A DNA stretch of 64,000 nt, taken from positions 22,072-86,071 of the forward strand of contig VAWH01000072.1 of assembly GCA_005888315.1 (NCBI GenBank), in the 5' to 3' direction. The notes beneath the pieces were generated by a model. That model was not told the origin of the DNA, made no database searches, and saw only the letters and a list, made by a program, of their open reading frames with translations. The position numbers and the translations under genes are program-made. The DNA comes from Actinomycetota bacterium. GTDB taxonomy: Bacteria > Actinomycetota > Thermoleophilia > Gaiellales > Gaiellaceae. Every line of letters begins with the position of its first letter. The stretch's first letter is position 1. Shown in pieces: positions 36,501-43,992 of the stretch.

Positions 36501-36652
36501 ACCGGCCCGTCGATGAACGACCACTTGGGACCGCCGCGGTTCCGGTCGCGCACCTGCTCGAAGATCCCTTCGTCCTCCCACCACTGCAGAATCTCCTCTT
36601 CGAGCCGAGGATGGTCGGGAACCGACGGCAGCGGCGTGAAGACCTGCTCCAT
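33590..36652 (-). CDS. ileS: Isoleucyl-tRNA synthetase
   Basis: Charges tRNA-Ile. 1020 residues. Class I core with the HIGH-type motif as PVTANKKLGVHTAWGRT (about residues 50-66), the CP1 editing domain (VVWTTTPWTLPANVAAAVDPD; GTGIVHIAPGAGQEDF), zinc-binding Cys pairs (CPRCG, CRCD-like, CGELN, CQSCGE), and the anticodon-binding C-terminal domain. The position of KMSKS reads EMHGSWGNLI, lacking the second Lys normally used for transition-state binding. The divergent thioredoxin gene starts 79 bp away, leaving no room for a T-box leader. Confidence 0.93.
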   Translation of the reverse strand: MEQVFTPLPSVPDHPRLEEEILQWWEDEGIFEQVRDRNRGGPKWSFIDGPVTANKKLGVHTAWGRTLKDVFQRYKALRGFDQRYQNGFDCQGLWIEVGVERQLGLNSKREIEEYGLEKFAAKCREVVVWAAEELTRGCKRLGQWMDWGNDYFTFSDTNMEYIWRFLKVVDEKGWLFLGHRSTEWCPRCGTSLSQHELTQAGVYQERADPSLYVRFPLLEREREYLVVWTTTPWTLPANVAAAVDPDAQYGRRENGEWVAVARYPDETFEEVLRGEQLVGWRYRGPYDHLPAAAEVEHRAVAWEEVSLEEGTGIVHIAPGAGQEDFELGRREGLPVLTPVDEAGRFYEDYGWLHGTSTGDAADQIAGDLRERALLVEAGLYEHRYPHCWRCDTPLIWRVSDDWFISVEEIRQPLLDANATVEWTPPQYGKRMDDWLRNMDDWNISRRRFYGLPLPFYRCTCGELNVIGSRAELEDRAVEGIEQLEELHRPWIDRVLIRCQSCGEPVKRVAEVGDVWLDAGIVPFSTLGWQNPEWIEGGYATGASRELSHADLPDQSYWEEWFPAHWVSEMREQIRLWLYSLMFMSVALTGKAPYRQVLTYEKLLDAEGREMHGSWGNLIEAEEAFERMGADVMRWLYCQQPPTQNIRFGFAPAEEVKRRLLTLWNSVKFLVDYGNIDGFRPRLEDLEGGPDAELQPLDRWVVARTAQLVADATSAYEEFRTIDVIRSFDDFVDDLSNWYIRRSRRRFWDGDEVALRTLWHALVQGVRVIAPVMPFLTEHLWRNLVPHGAASVFLAGWPEERARDETLLSEIAETRRVVRLGHMARQSAGLKVRQPLRRLVVDGTWLSDEHAAEVRDELRVKQVELGPVEATELRVKPNLPVLGPKLGKELRPVRAALEAGEFEELDGGRFRVGEHELGPDEVLVERTGKEGWAVASGDGVTVALDTALDAELELEALVLDLIHRINSLRKEQGLKLTDRIRITLPAAQKELLQHEDWIKQETLAVEIDTDGGSAEPQIAKA

Positions 36653-36731
36653 CCCTCGATTCTAGGCTCAGGGAACAACGGGTCCGCGCCGGGCGTTTCA
36701 GTGAACGACGACAGAGGAAAGGAACAACGAA

Positions 36732-37061
36732 ATGAGCACTGCTGTAACCGAGTCGAGCTTCGAGCAGGAGGTCCTACAGAGCGACAAGCCTGTGATCGTC
36801 GACTTCTGGGCCGAGTGGTGCGGGCCGTGCCACGCTGTCTCGCCCGTGCTCGACAAGATCGCCGAGGAGCGGGACAGCGACCTGAAGCTCGTCAAGGTGA
36901 ATATCGACGAGGAGCCTTCGCTGGCTCAGAAGTACGGCGTCGTCTCGATTCCGACGATAATCCTCTTCCGCGCCGGCGAGCCGGCAGCGGCTGCGATCGG
37001 CGCCCAGCCGAAAAGCGCGATCGAGAAATCGCTGGGCCTGTCCGAGAACGGCGCCGGCTAA
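36732..37061 (+). CDS. trxA: Thioredoxin
   Basis: 109 residues. VIVDFWAEWCGPCHAVSPVLDKIA carries the WCGPC active site in two parts (Cys at about residues 30 and 33), with KVNIDEEPSLAQKYGVVSIPT and the cis-Pro loop SIPTIILF. General disulfide reductase. Good ribosome site (AGGAAAGGAAC) before the ATG. Could reduce the peroxiredoxin selenoprotein at 31.5 kb or the SelW-like protein; that is inference. Confidence 0.95.
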   Translation: MSTAVTESSFEQEVLQSDKPVIVDFWAEWCGPCHAVSPVLDKIAEERDSDLKLVKVNIDEEPSLAQKYGVVSIPTIILFRAGEPAAAAIGAQPKSAIEKSLGLSENGAG

Positions 37062-37130
37062 AGCGAATTCGCACGCTGGCAGAGGCTCACCCGCGGAGGT
37101 CTCCGCGGCCAGGGTCCGTGTCCGCCCGGT

Positions 37131-37277
37131 CTAGTTCTTGGCGTGCTCGAGGTACGAGAGGAACGCGGCATGCTTGGCGAGATACGCCTCAAGCTCCGCG
37201 ATTCCAACGCCGGCCCAGTCCTCCAGCCAGCTCTCCTCGAGATCCGCTTCGATCCGGTGGAAGCCTCGATCGCTCAT
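37131..37277 (-). CDS. Small acidic hypothetical protein (48 aa)
   Basis: 48 residues: SDRGFHRIEADLEESWLEDW then a helical C-terminus ending EAYLAKHAAFLSYLEHAKN. Predicted all-helical and acidic. ATG 37277 is the only sensible start. Transcribed toward trxA (convergent), divergent from the lipid kinase gene. Unknown family; protein-like composition and a normal stop support it moderately. Confidence 0.45.
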   Translation of the reverse strand: MSDRGFHRIEADLEESWLEDWAGVGIAELEAYLAKHAAFLSYLEHAKN

Positions 37278-37364
37278 GACATGAATGATCGACCCGATTC
37301 GGCCGAGAATCCATGAGCCGAACGGCCTAAATTGGCTGGCCGAAGGGCCTATGCTCGCGCGGCC

Positions 37365-38159
37365 TTGGCCGGCTTCCTCCTGATCAATCCGCGCTCGGGG
37401 CGAGGCGGTCCAAGCCCCGACGAGCTCGCTGCAGCAGCGCGCGCCCGAGGGATCGACCCGCACGTGTTGGGTGGGGAGGACGACGTCATGGCGGTTGCTC
37501 GCGAAGCGGACGCCGCCGCGATCGGGATTGCCGGCGGCGACGGGTCGCTGGCGCCGGTTGCGCAGGTTGCACTCGAGCGCGAGCTGCCCTTCGTCTGCGT
37601 TCCCTTCGGGACGCGTAACCACTTCGCGCGCGATGTCGGTCTCGACCGCGACGATCCGTTTGCGGCGCTCGAGGCCTTCGGCGGCGAGGAACTGCGGATC
37701 GATGTCGGCCGGGCGGGCGAGCGGCTGTTCCTGAACAACGTCTCGGTCGGGGCCTACGCCTCGCTCGTCCGCCGACGTGAGGCGCGCCGGCGCCGTCGCG
37801 AGTCGCTGGCACGGCTGCGCGCTCTCATGCGAACGATTCGCCATCCATACCGCCTGCGCCTACGCGTGAATGGCGAGCCGCTCGCCGCTCGCGTCGTCGT
37901 CGTAGCAAACAACGCCTACGAGCTGAGGCTGTTCGACCTCGGCGCCCGGCGAAAGCTGACCGAGGGACGCCTGCACCTCTACGCAGCGGGCGGTCTGCTC
38001 CCGACAGCCTGGGAGGAGCGCGTGGGCGAGACGTTCGAGCTCGACGGCCCGCGCGGCCTGCAGGCGGCGATCGACGGCGAGCCGACCGAGCTCGCGACGC
38101 CGGTCGCCTTGCGCGTTCAGCGGCGAGCGCTACGCGTGCTCGTCCCGCCAGGCCGCTAG
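37365..38159 (+). CDS. Diacylglycerol/sphingosine kinase-family protein
   Basis: 264 residues. LLINPRSGRGG at the very N-terminus and GIAGGDGSLAPVAQVALE, FVCVPFGTRNHFARDVGL are the DAGK catalytic signatures (GGDGS/T and GTxNxFA with N). Probably phosphorylates a lipid alcohol at the membrane. TTG 37365 chosen: TATGCT lies 9 nt upstream and the family N-terminus follows directly; TTG 37332 is an alternative. The end overlaps the convergent NUDIX gene by 30 nt. Confidence 0.85.
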   Translation: MAGFLLINPRSGRGGPSPDELAAAARARGIDPHVLGGEDDVMAVAREADAAAIGIAGGDGSLAPVAQVALERELPFVCVPFGTRNHFARDVGLDRDDPFAALEAFGGEELRIDVGRAGERLFLNNVSVGAYASLVRRREARRRRRESLARLRALMRTIRHPYRLRLRVNGEPLAARVVVVANNAYELRLFDLGARRKLTEGRLHLYAAGGLLPTAWEERVGETFELDGPRGLQAAIDGEPTELATPVALRVQRRALRVLVPPGR

Positions 38160-38642
38160 CACGAGCGGGACATTCTCGAACGCGAGCTCGTCCGCAGCGG
38201 GAAGCTCGTCAGGGTCGAACCAGTGCAGCTCCGAGACGTCATCGGCCGGCGCAGCCTCTCCGCCAACCACGCGCGCTGTCCAGTAGAGGTTCAGCGTCGC
38301 CTCTGCCGTCGAGTCGCCGCCGTAGCGATCCATCCAGATGCCGAGAAAACGCTCGGGCTCAACCTCCAGGCCCGTCTCCTCCCTCAGTTCCCGGCGAAGG
38401 CCGTCTAGGGGATCCTCGCCTTCGTCGAGAAAGCCGCCCGGGATGTCCCAGAAGCCCTGAAAAGGCGCGACGGCCCTGCGCGCGAGCAAGACGCGTCCGG
38501 CGTCGACGCAGAGTGCACCGGCGGTCGGCTTCGAGCTCCCGTAGGCGATGAAACCGCAGGCAGAACAGGCGAGCCGCGCGCTGTCACCCGCGAGCTCGCT
38601 GCGGCAACGCGGACAGAAGGTCCAACCCTCGAGCTCGCCCAT
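38130..38642 (-). CDS. NUDIX hydrolase with N-terminal zinc ribbon (NudC-like)
   Basis: 170 residues. N-terminal zinc ribbon FCPRCRSEL ... LACSACGF, then the Nudix box spread over GGFLDEGEDPLDGLRRELRE and ETGLEVEP (GX5EX7REUXEEXGU). Related to small ADP-ribose/NADH-type pyrophosphatases. ATG 38642 chosen; it directly abuts the perfect 22-bp palindrome at 38645, which is probably its operator. Divergent from the small acidic protein gene. Confidence 0.88.
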   Translation of the reverse strand: MGELEGWTFCPRCRSELAGDSARLACSACGFIAYGSSKPTAGALCVDAGRVLLARRAVAPFQGFWDIPGGFLDEGEDPLDGLRRELREETGLEVEPERFLGIWMDRYGGDSTAEATLNLYWTARVVGGEAAPADDVSELHWFDPDELPAADELAFENVPLVLAAWRDEHA

Positions 38643-38644
38643 CT

Positions 38645-38666
38645 GATGTAGGTGTACACCTACATC
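38645..38666. promoter_or_regulatory. Perfect 22-bp palindrome between divergent genes
   Basis: GATGTAGGTGT followed by its exact reverse complement, in the 47-bp gap between the NUDIX gene (minus) and the 42-residue gene (plus). The strong two-fold symmetry and position over both promoters fit an operator for a dimeric repressor. The regulator is not identifiable from this window. Confidence 0.75.
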
Positions 38667-38689
38667 ACCCTTCCGACCAAGGAGCACTG

Positions 38690-38818
38690 ATGCAAGAACA
38701 ACCGGAGCCGACCTCCGAAGAAGAAGAGCAGGCGCCCGAGGACCAGGAAGAGCATGAAGCGATGCGCGGGCCGGGCCACGAAGACCCGCCCGAGGTGGAG
38801 GAGATTCACGACGCATGA
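38690..38818 (+). CDS. Small, very acidic protein (42 aa)
   Basis: 42 residues, about 19 of them Asp/Glu (QEQPEPTSEEEEQAPEDQEE, then HEAMRGPGHEDPPEVEEIHDA), predicted disordered. ATG preceded by AGGAGC at good spacing. Its stop overlaps the ATG of the cNMP-binding gene (ATGA), so they are translationally coupled and behind the same palindromic operator. Function unknown. Confidence 0.65.
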   Translation: MQEQPEPTSEEEEQAPEDQEEHEAMRGPGHEDPPEVEEIHDA

Positions 38819-39189
38819 GTCCCAAATTCGTTCCCGCCGGGCTTGCCGAACTGCAACGCATCGGGCTGCTTGCCGAGCTCCCGGGCGAAACTCTGGTCAG
38901 GCTCGCCGGCAAGATGCGCCGCGAGCAGGTCGCGGCCGGCGGCGCGGTCGTCGAGGAAGGCGAGGACGGCGACCGCTTCTACGTCGTCCTCGCCGGGATG
39001 TTCACGGTCAGCCAGGCCTCGCTGGGGCCGCGGCGAGTCCTGAGGCCCGGCGACTACTTCGGCGAGGTCGCGCTCGCGATGGACGTGCCCCGCACCGCCT
39101 CCGTGCGGGCCCTGACGCAGGCGACGGTTGCGAGCTGCGACCGCGAGACGTTCGACGAGTTCATCCGGCCGCTTTTCGCTGACGCCTAG
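38815..39189 (+). CDS. Stand-alone cyclic nucleotide-binding domain protein
   Basis: 124 residues: one cNMP-binding (Crp-like) domain with VVEEGEDGDRFYVVLAGMFTV and the phosphate-binding cassette region YFGEVALAMDVPRTASVRALT. No helix-turn-helix follows, so it cannot act as a Crp regulator alone; it may be a sensor subunit. The Gly-Glu-x-Ala-Leu and Arg-Thr-Ala positions of the pocket are present, so nucleotide binding is plausible. Coupled to the acidic protein upstream; 4-nt overlap with the convergent propeller gene. Confidence 0.83.
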   Translation: MSPKFVPAGLAELQRIGLLAELPGETLVRLAGKMRREQVAAGGAVVEEGEDGDRFYVVLAGMFTVSQASLGPRRVLRPGDYFGEVALAMDVPRTASVRALTQATVASCDRETFDEFIRPLFADA

Positions 39190-41291
39190 CGGAGGATCCC
39201 GGTGTGGCCCAGTGAGTAGCGGCCCGGCTGCGGCCATACACACACGCCATGGGGCCCGTAGCCGACCGAGATACGTGCGAGCACGCGGCCGTCCTTGGTG
39301 CTGATCGCATAGACCTGCGCGTCGTAGCGCGCCGACAGCCACAGCACCTTGCCGTCGGCAGAGACCCCGCCCATGTCCGGGCTGCCGCCGACGTTCCACT
39401 TGGCGACAAGCTTCCGGGTGGCGAAGTCGAGCACGGAAATCGTGCCCTCGTTCCGATTGGTGACGTAGAGCAGCTTCGCGTCGCGGCTGGGATACAGGCC
39501 GTGTGCACCGGCGCCCGTGTGGATGAACCCGAGCACATGCCGGCCAGTTCGATCGATCTCCCAGACCCCGTTCGAGGCCATGTCAGCGACGTAGAACACC
39601 TTTCCGTCGGGCGAAAGCTTGACATCCTGCGGCATCGCGCTTGCGCGCGGCAGGTGCAGGACGCCGACAACTCGCTCCCGCCGCACGTCGACCTTCACCA
39701 TCTCCGCGGAGAATTCGCAGCTGGCCAGCAGGAAACGTCCGTCCGCGGAGAAGTCCATGTGATCGACCCCGCTGCACGGCACGCGGAGCACACGGTGAAG
39801 CTTCATCGTATGGGCGAAGCGGAAGTCGAGCCGGTGCTCGCGCTCGGCGACCACGATCGCGTAACGGCCGTCGGGGGTGAAGTAAAGGTTGTAGGGGTCG
39901 CTAACGTGCACCGGTCTGCCCTTCGGCCGCCCGGTAATGGGGCTGACGGGCGTCAAACTGTTACCGACGTCGTTGTCCACCCAGAGCGTCTTCAGGTCGT
40001 ACGAAGGCGTCACATGCTGGGGCAGCAGACCAACGCGGTAGTGCGCCACGATCTTGAAGGTCCGCTGGTCGATCACGTCGACGGTGTTGCTGGCGCTGTT
40101 CGGGACGTAGACCCGCGGCGGGACGTTGCGGACGACGCGGCTGAAGGCGTTCGCGCCGTCGTGGGCGTAGACGTTGACCGCGAGTGGGGTAGCGTGCGGG
40201 GTCGGTGGCCGCCTTGCTCGCGGCGTGCGAGCCGTGACAGCTGCCAGGCTCGTCAGCCCGGCCAAAGTCGTCCGGTTGCGGCCCCCGGCGACCATGACCG
40301 TTCGACCCACCGTCGCCACGGCTGCATCGGAGAGCGGCTGCGGGAGCCGTCCCACTATCCGGATCCGGCCGCTGAGTGGATCGACCGCGACGATCCTGGC
40401 CGTCGGAGTGTTCGGTCCCGCTGAGCGGCCGCCGACCACGAGCGCGCGATTGCCGAGCGCAGCCGCGCCGGCATGTGTCGTCGGCGCCGGCAGCTTGCCG
40501 AGAGCGCGCACAGCCCGTGTCTCGGGATCGAACACGTAGACGGCGCGGCTCGCAGTCCCGTTCGGGAGCGAACCGCCTGCGACGACGAGCTTGCCGCCCG
40601 CGGCAGTCACGGCCGCATAGCGGAGCGGCGTCGGCAGGCGGGCGACGACGCGAGCGCTTCTGCCGGGGTGCCAGCTCACGATCGTGTTGAGCCAGCTCGT
40701 GCCTGTATACCCCCCGACGACGTAGGCCTCGTCGCCGAGAACTGCGGCGGCGTGGTCGCTGCTAGGGGCCGGCAGTCGCCCGACTCGAGTCGTCACACCG
40801 GTCGCGGGGTCGACGCGGAGGATCTGGTCGAGCTGGCGGATCCCGTCACCGCCGCCGAGCTCGTAGGCGAACGAGCCGATTCGGACTGCCGCACCGTCGT
40901 GGAAGACGGTCGGCAGGCGACCGATCGTCCGCGAGCGGCCGCCCTCGATCGCGCGGACCTCTCCGGTCGAGGTGTCCGCGGAATCGAGTCCGCCGAGAAT
41001 GAGAATCCGGCGTCCGAACGTCGCGATTGCCGCGTCCTGAGTCGGGATCGCCAGGGAGCCTGCGGCATGCGACGCGATCCGCAGCGCACCGGCCCGCTGC
41101 GCGTGCCGCCGAGCGGCAGGTAGCGGGGCGGCAGATCGATGGGAGGCCGCGCGATCGTCGTGATCGAAACCTGCCGCCCAGACTCCGGCTGCGCCGGCGC
41201 CGGCGGCGATCAGCAGACTCGCGATCGCGATGCGACGCCACCGCTTCGGGCTCGCCCGCCGCTCCGCACGCGTGAGAGGCGTCTCGGCCAC
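39186..41291 (-). CDS. Membrane-anchored double beta-propeller (Kelch + YVTN)
   Basis: 701 residues. A single N-terminal membrane anchor (RIAIASLLIAAGAGAAGVWA) then two propellers: residues about 75-350 with Kelch blades (RRILILGGLD, EAYVVGGYTGTSWLNTIVSW, ALVVGGRSAG), and about 400-695 with YVTN blades (RVYVPNSASNTVDVIDQRT, LYFTPDGRYAIVVAE, LLYVTNRNEGTISVLDFATR). Probably extracytoplasmic. No catalytic residues seen. Overlaps the cNMP gene end by 4 nt. Confidence 0.82.
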   Translation of the reverse strand: MAETPLTRAERRASPKRWRRIAIASLLIAAGAGAAGVWAAGFDHDDRAASHRSAAPLPAARRHAQRAGALRIASHAAGSLAIPTQDAAIATFGRRILILGGLDSADTSTGEVRAIEGGRSRTIGRLPTVFHDGAAVRIGSFAYELGGGDGIRQLDQILRVDPATGVTTRVGRLPAPSSDHAAAVLGDEAYVVGGYTGTSWLNTIVSWHPGRSARVVARLPTPLRYAAVTAAGGKLVVAGGSLPNGTASRAVYVFDPETRAVRALGKLPAPTTHAGAAALGNRALVVGGRSAGPNTPTARIVAVDPLSGRIRIVGRLPQPLSDAAVATVGRTVMVAGGRNRTTLAGLTSLAAVTARTPRARRPPTPHATPLAVNVYAHDGANAFSRVVRNVPPRVYVPNSASNTVDVIDQRTFKIVAHYRVGLLPQHVTPSYDLKTLWVDNDVGNSLTPVSPITGRPKGRPVHVSDPYNLYFTPDGRYAIVVAEREHRLDFRFAHTMKLHRVLRVPCSGVDHMDFSADGRFLLASCEFSAEMVKVDVRRERVVGVLHLPRASAMPQDVKLSPDGKVFYVADMASNGVWEIDRTGRHVLGFIHTGAGAHGLYPSRDAKLLYVTNRNEGTISVLDFATRKLVAKWNVGGSPDMGGVSADGKVLWLSARYDAQVYAISTKDGRVLARISVGYGPHGVCVWPQPGRYSLGHTGILR

Positions 41292-41314
41292 GGACGTCTA
41301 GGATGCCCGACCGG

Positions 41315-42139
41315 CTAGGCGGCTGCGCCGGTTCCGCTCGATTCGGCGAGGACGGCATCCGCAAGCCGCGGCCAGGCCTCCTTGGCCCAGTCGCCGAAGG
41401 GTGTGTCGCAGAGGCAGGCGCAGGCGAGCCCCGCTTCCGGATCGATCCAGAGGAAGCTGCCGCTCTGTCCGAAGTGGCCGAAGGTACGCGACGAGTTGCG
41501 CTCGCCGGTCCAGTGCGGCCGCTTTCCGTCGCGCAGCTCGAAGCCGAGCCCCCAGTCGTTGGGATCCATCCGGCCGAAGCCGGGGAGGACGCCGACGAGA
41601 CCCGGGAAGGCAACGGCTGTCGCCTCAGCCAGGGTCTCAGGGGCGATCGAGCTCGGAGCCAGCAACTCGCGGCCGACAGAGAGCAGGTCGTCGAGGGTGC
41701 CACTTACCCCGGAGGCCGGCGACCCGTCGAGCGAAGCGGTCAGGCCGAGCGGCTCGAGCACAGCCTGTCGTAGGTACTCGGCGAACGGCATCTCCGCCCG
41801 CTCGGCGACCACGTTTGCGAGCACTTCGAAGCCGGCGTTCGAATAGATCCGCCGCGTGCCCGGCTGCGCGATCGGTGTCTCGCCGTCGGGCGGCAGTCCC
41901 GATGCATGCGCGAGCAGGTGCCGCGCGGTCGAGCCCGGCGGCCCGGCCGGCTTGTCGAGCTCGAGCACGCCCTCCTCGGCGGCAACGAGCGAGGCGAGCG
42001 CCGTCAGGAGCTTCGTGACCGACGCCCAGGGAAGCGTCGCGGCGCTGGCTCCAGTCGCTCCCAGGCCGGAGGCCGAGGCGGTCACGCCGACGGCGGCGAC
42101 GCCGACGGGCCACTCATCGACCTGCCGCAGCGCGTCCAC
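41315..42139 (-). CDS. Serine hydrolase, beta-lactamase class C/esterase family
   Basis: 274 residues. SxxK motif SVTKLLTALASLVA (about residues 40-53), the YxN motif YSNAGFEVLANVV, and HFGQSGSFLWIDPEAG in place of KTG. No signal peptide, so a cytoplasmic esterase or peptidase is likelier than a beta-lactamase. GTG start, with TAGTAT on the minus strand 8 nt upstream; that box overlaps the -10 of the divergent RidA gene. Confidence 0.82.
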   Translation of the reverse strand: MDALRQVDEWPVGVAAVGVTASASGLGATGASAATLPWASVTKLLTALASLVAAEEGVLELDKPAGPPGSTARHLLAHASGLPPDGETPIAQPGTRRIYSNAGFEVLANVVAERAEMPFAEYLRQAVLEPLGLTASLDGSPASGVSGTLDDLLSVGRELLAPSSIAPETLAEATAVAFPGLVGVLPGFGRMDPNDWGLGFELRDGKRPHWTGERNSSRTFGHFGQSGSFLWIDPEAGLACACLCDTPFGDWAKEAWPRLADAVLAESSGTGAAA

Positions 42140-42147
42140 GCACGGCG

Positions 42148-42154
42148 ATACTAG
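42148..42154. promoter_or_regulatory. Shared -10 element of divergent leaderless genes
   Basis: ATACTAG: read on + it gives TACTAG 6 nt before the RidA GTG; read on - it gives TAGTAT 8 nt before the serine hydrolase GTG. The intergenic gap is only 21 bp, so both transcripts would be leaderless and start from one symmetric element. Confidence 0.5.
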
Positions 42155-42160
42155 CCCTCA

Positions 42161-42550
42161 GTGGAGCGCCGTCTCGTTCCCGCCGACTCCCCGTTCGCGC
42201 CGACGGTTGGCTACTCCCGCGCTGTTCGCGTCGGCGACCAGATTCACGTTTCCGGCACGGCCGCGGTAATGCCCGACGGCGCGCCCCCGCCAACCGGGGC
42301 GTACGCTCAGACGCGACGGTGCCTCGAGATCGTCCTCGAGGCGCTCGCGGAGCTCGGCGCGCGGCCCGAGGACGTGGTTCGGACCCGCGTCTACATCACT
42401 TCGGCCGAAGACTGGGAGGAGATCGGCCGCGCGCACGGCGAGATCTTCGGCGAGATTCGGCCCGCGAGCGCAATGCTCGTCATCACCGGCCTGCTCGACC
42501 CGCGGTTCCTCGTCGAAATCGAGGCGGACGCCGTCGTCGCCGAGGGCTGA
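42161..42550 (+). CDS. RidA/YjgF-family enamine/imine deaminase
   Basis: 129 residues. Family signatures HVSGTAAVMPDG, TRRCLEIVLEALAELGARPEDVVRTRVYIT and the C-terminal IRPASAMLVITGLLDPRFLVEIEADAV. The Arg of the RidA active site is replaced by a non-Arg context (PASAMLVI), so it belongs to a Rid subgroup of uncertain activity. Hydrolyses reactive enamines in RidA proper. GTG start just after the shared -10 element. Confidence 0.87.
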   Translation: MERRLVPADSPFAPTVGYSRAVRVGDQIHVSGTAAVMPDGAPPPTGAYAQTRRCLEIVLEALAELGARPEDVVRTRVYITSAEDWEEIGRAHGEIFGEIRPASAMLVITGLLDPRFLVEIEADAVVAEG

Positions 42551-42579
42551 AACCGCCGCAAAGGGAGATACTTGCGGTG

Positions 42580-43785
42580 ATGAAGCAGATCTATCCGGCG
42601 ACGATCACCGGCAAGAGCTTCGCGCCCGGCGGCAGCGTCCTCGACCACGCATTCGGCCAGAGCGAGCCCTACACGCTCGGAGTCGAGGAGGAGTACATGC
42701 TGCTCGACGGCCAGAGCTTCGACCTCGTCCAGCACATCGACACTGTGCTGGCGGCGATCTCGGGACACGAGCTCGAGACCCACGTCAACCCGGAGCTGAT
42801 GCAGTCGGTGCTGGAGATCGCGACCCCCGTCTGCCGGACCGCGGGTGACGTCGACCGCGAGCTGCGGCGCCTACGTGCGTACGTGACCGAGGTCGCACGC
42901 GCGGACAACCTGCGCGTCGGCTCCGCGGGCACGCACCCCTTCAGCCTCTTCGAGCGGCAGCGGATCACCGCCCGCGACCGTTATCGGCACCTGATCGACC
43001 AGATGCAGTACGTGGCCCGCAGGGAGCTCATTTTCGGCCTCCACGTCCACGTCGCCGTCGACGATCCCGAGAAGGCGATCCAGGTCGTCAACGGGCTGCT
43101 CGCACACCTCTCCTCGCTGCTTGCGCTCTCGGCGTCTTCGCCGTTCTGGCGCGGCGAGGCGACTGGGCTCTCGTCGATCCGCCAGATCGTCTTCGCGGCG
43201 TTCCCGCGCTCGGGGCCGCCCCCGCGCTTCAAGGACTACGCCGACTACGCCGAGGTTGTCGGTCAGCTCGAGAAGACCGGCTGCATCGCCGACTACACGC
43301 ACATCTGGTGGGACGTCCGGCTGCATCCGCGGCTCGGCACCGTGGAGATCCGGATCTGCGACGCCGTCACCCGCGTCGAGGACGCCGTCGCGCTGGCAGC
43401 CTACTGCCAGGCGCTCGTCAAGCATTACTCCGAGCGGTACGACCGGGGTGACGAGATCCCGTCGTATCACCGCATCCTGACGACTGAGAACAAGTGGCTC
43501 GCCGCCCGCTACGGGCTCGAGGCGCCGGTGATGGACCTCGCGACCGGTCGGCGAAACCGAGTTCCGGTTGCGCAGCTCGTCCGCCGAACGCTGCGCGATA
43601 TCGAGCCGCACGCGCGCGAGCTGGGCTCGGAGCGCGAGCTCGAAGGCATCCGAGAGATCCTCGGGCGCGGGAACGGCGCTGACCGTCAGCGGCGGACGTT
43701 CAATGCGAACCGCGACCTCGTCGAGGTCGTCCGCGAGATCGCCGACGCGACCGAAGCGGCCGCCGTCCCGGCGGCAGTAGCTTGA
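42580..43785 (+). CDS. Carboxylate-amine ligase, GCS2 family (YbdK/EgtA-like)
   Basis: 401 residues. TLGVEEEYMLLDGQSFDL with the metal-binding Glu pair, ETHVNPELMQSVLEIATPVC, GLHVHVAVDDPEKAIQVVN and WWDVRLHPRLGTVEIRICDA are the glutamate-cysteine ligase type 2 signatures. Members join glutamate to cysteine (glutathione or ergothioneine routes) or are weak ligases of unknown role. ATG 42580 with AAGGGAGA upstream; adjacent GTG 42577 is possible. No other thiol-synthesis genes are adjacent. Confidence 0.87.
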   Translation: MKQIYPATITGKSFAPGGSVLDHAFGQSEPYTLGVEEEYMLLDGQSFDLVQHIDTVLAAISGHELETHVNPELMQSVLEIATPVCRTAGDVDRELRRLRAYVTEVARADNLRVGSAGTHPFSLFERQRITARDRYRHLIDQMQYVARRELIFGLHVHVAVDDPEKAIQVVNGLLAHLSSLLALSASSPFWRGEATGLSSIRQIVFAAFPRSGPPPRFKDYADYAEVVGQLEKTGCIADYTHIWWDVRLHPRLGTVEIRICDAVTRVEDAVALAAYCQALVKHYSERYDRGDEIPSYHRILTTENKWLAARYGLEAPVMDLATGRRNRVPVAQLVRRTLRDIEPHARELGSERELEGIREILGRGNGADRQRRTFNANRDLVEVVREIADATEAAAVPAAVA

Positions 43786-43865
43786 TCTGCTAGGCGCCTC
43801 GGGTCCGCCCACTAATCCCGGCCGGCAACACCGTCAGCCGTCGTCCCTCTGCAGGCAAAACCCCC

Positions 43866-43888
43866 GGAGGCGTCGCTTGTGACGCCGG
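43866..43888. repeat. Degenerate half copy of the double-hairpin repeat
   Basis: GGCGTCGC-TT-GTGACGCC with one mismatch in the stem; the second hairpin is not recognisable. It lies in the 336-bp gap between the ligase gene and the sensor kinase. Confidence 0.4.
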
Positions 43889-43935
43889 AGCGTGCGAGGC
43901 CCGAGTTGGAACGGTCCCGGCGCCTCGTCCCTCAC

Positions 43936-43992
43936 AAAACAAAAAAAAGAGAGGGGCCCGCCGCTCGGGGGGTCGTGGCGGCGGACCCTCTC
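43936..43992 (-). terminator. Strong intrinsic terminator on the minus strand
   Basis: Stem 43949-43992: GAGAGGG plus CCGCCGC paired with their complements (14 bp, one small internal mismatch, 13-nt loop), followed on the minus strand by eight consecutive Us (43948-43941) and more U. It is the only U-tract terminator of this quality in the window. No protein gene on the minus strand ends here. Confidence 0.8.

Noticed and set aside
36653..36731. T-box leader for ileS
   Set aside because: Only 79 bp separate ileS from the divergent trxA, far too short, and no T-box sequence is seen.
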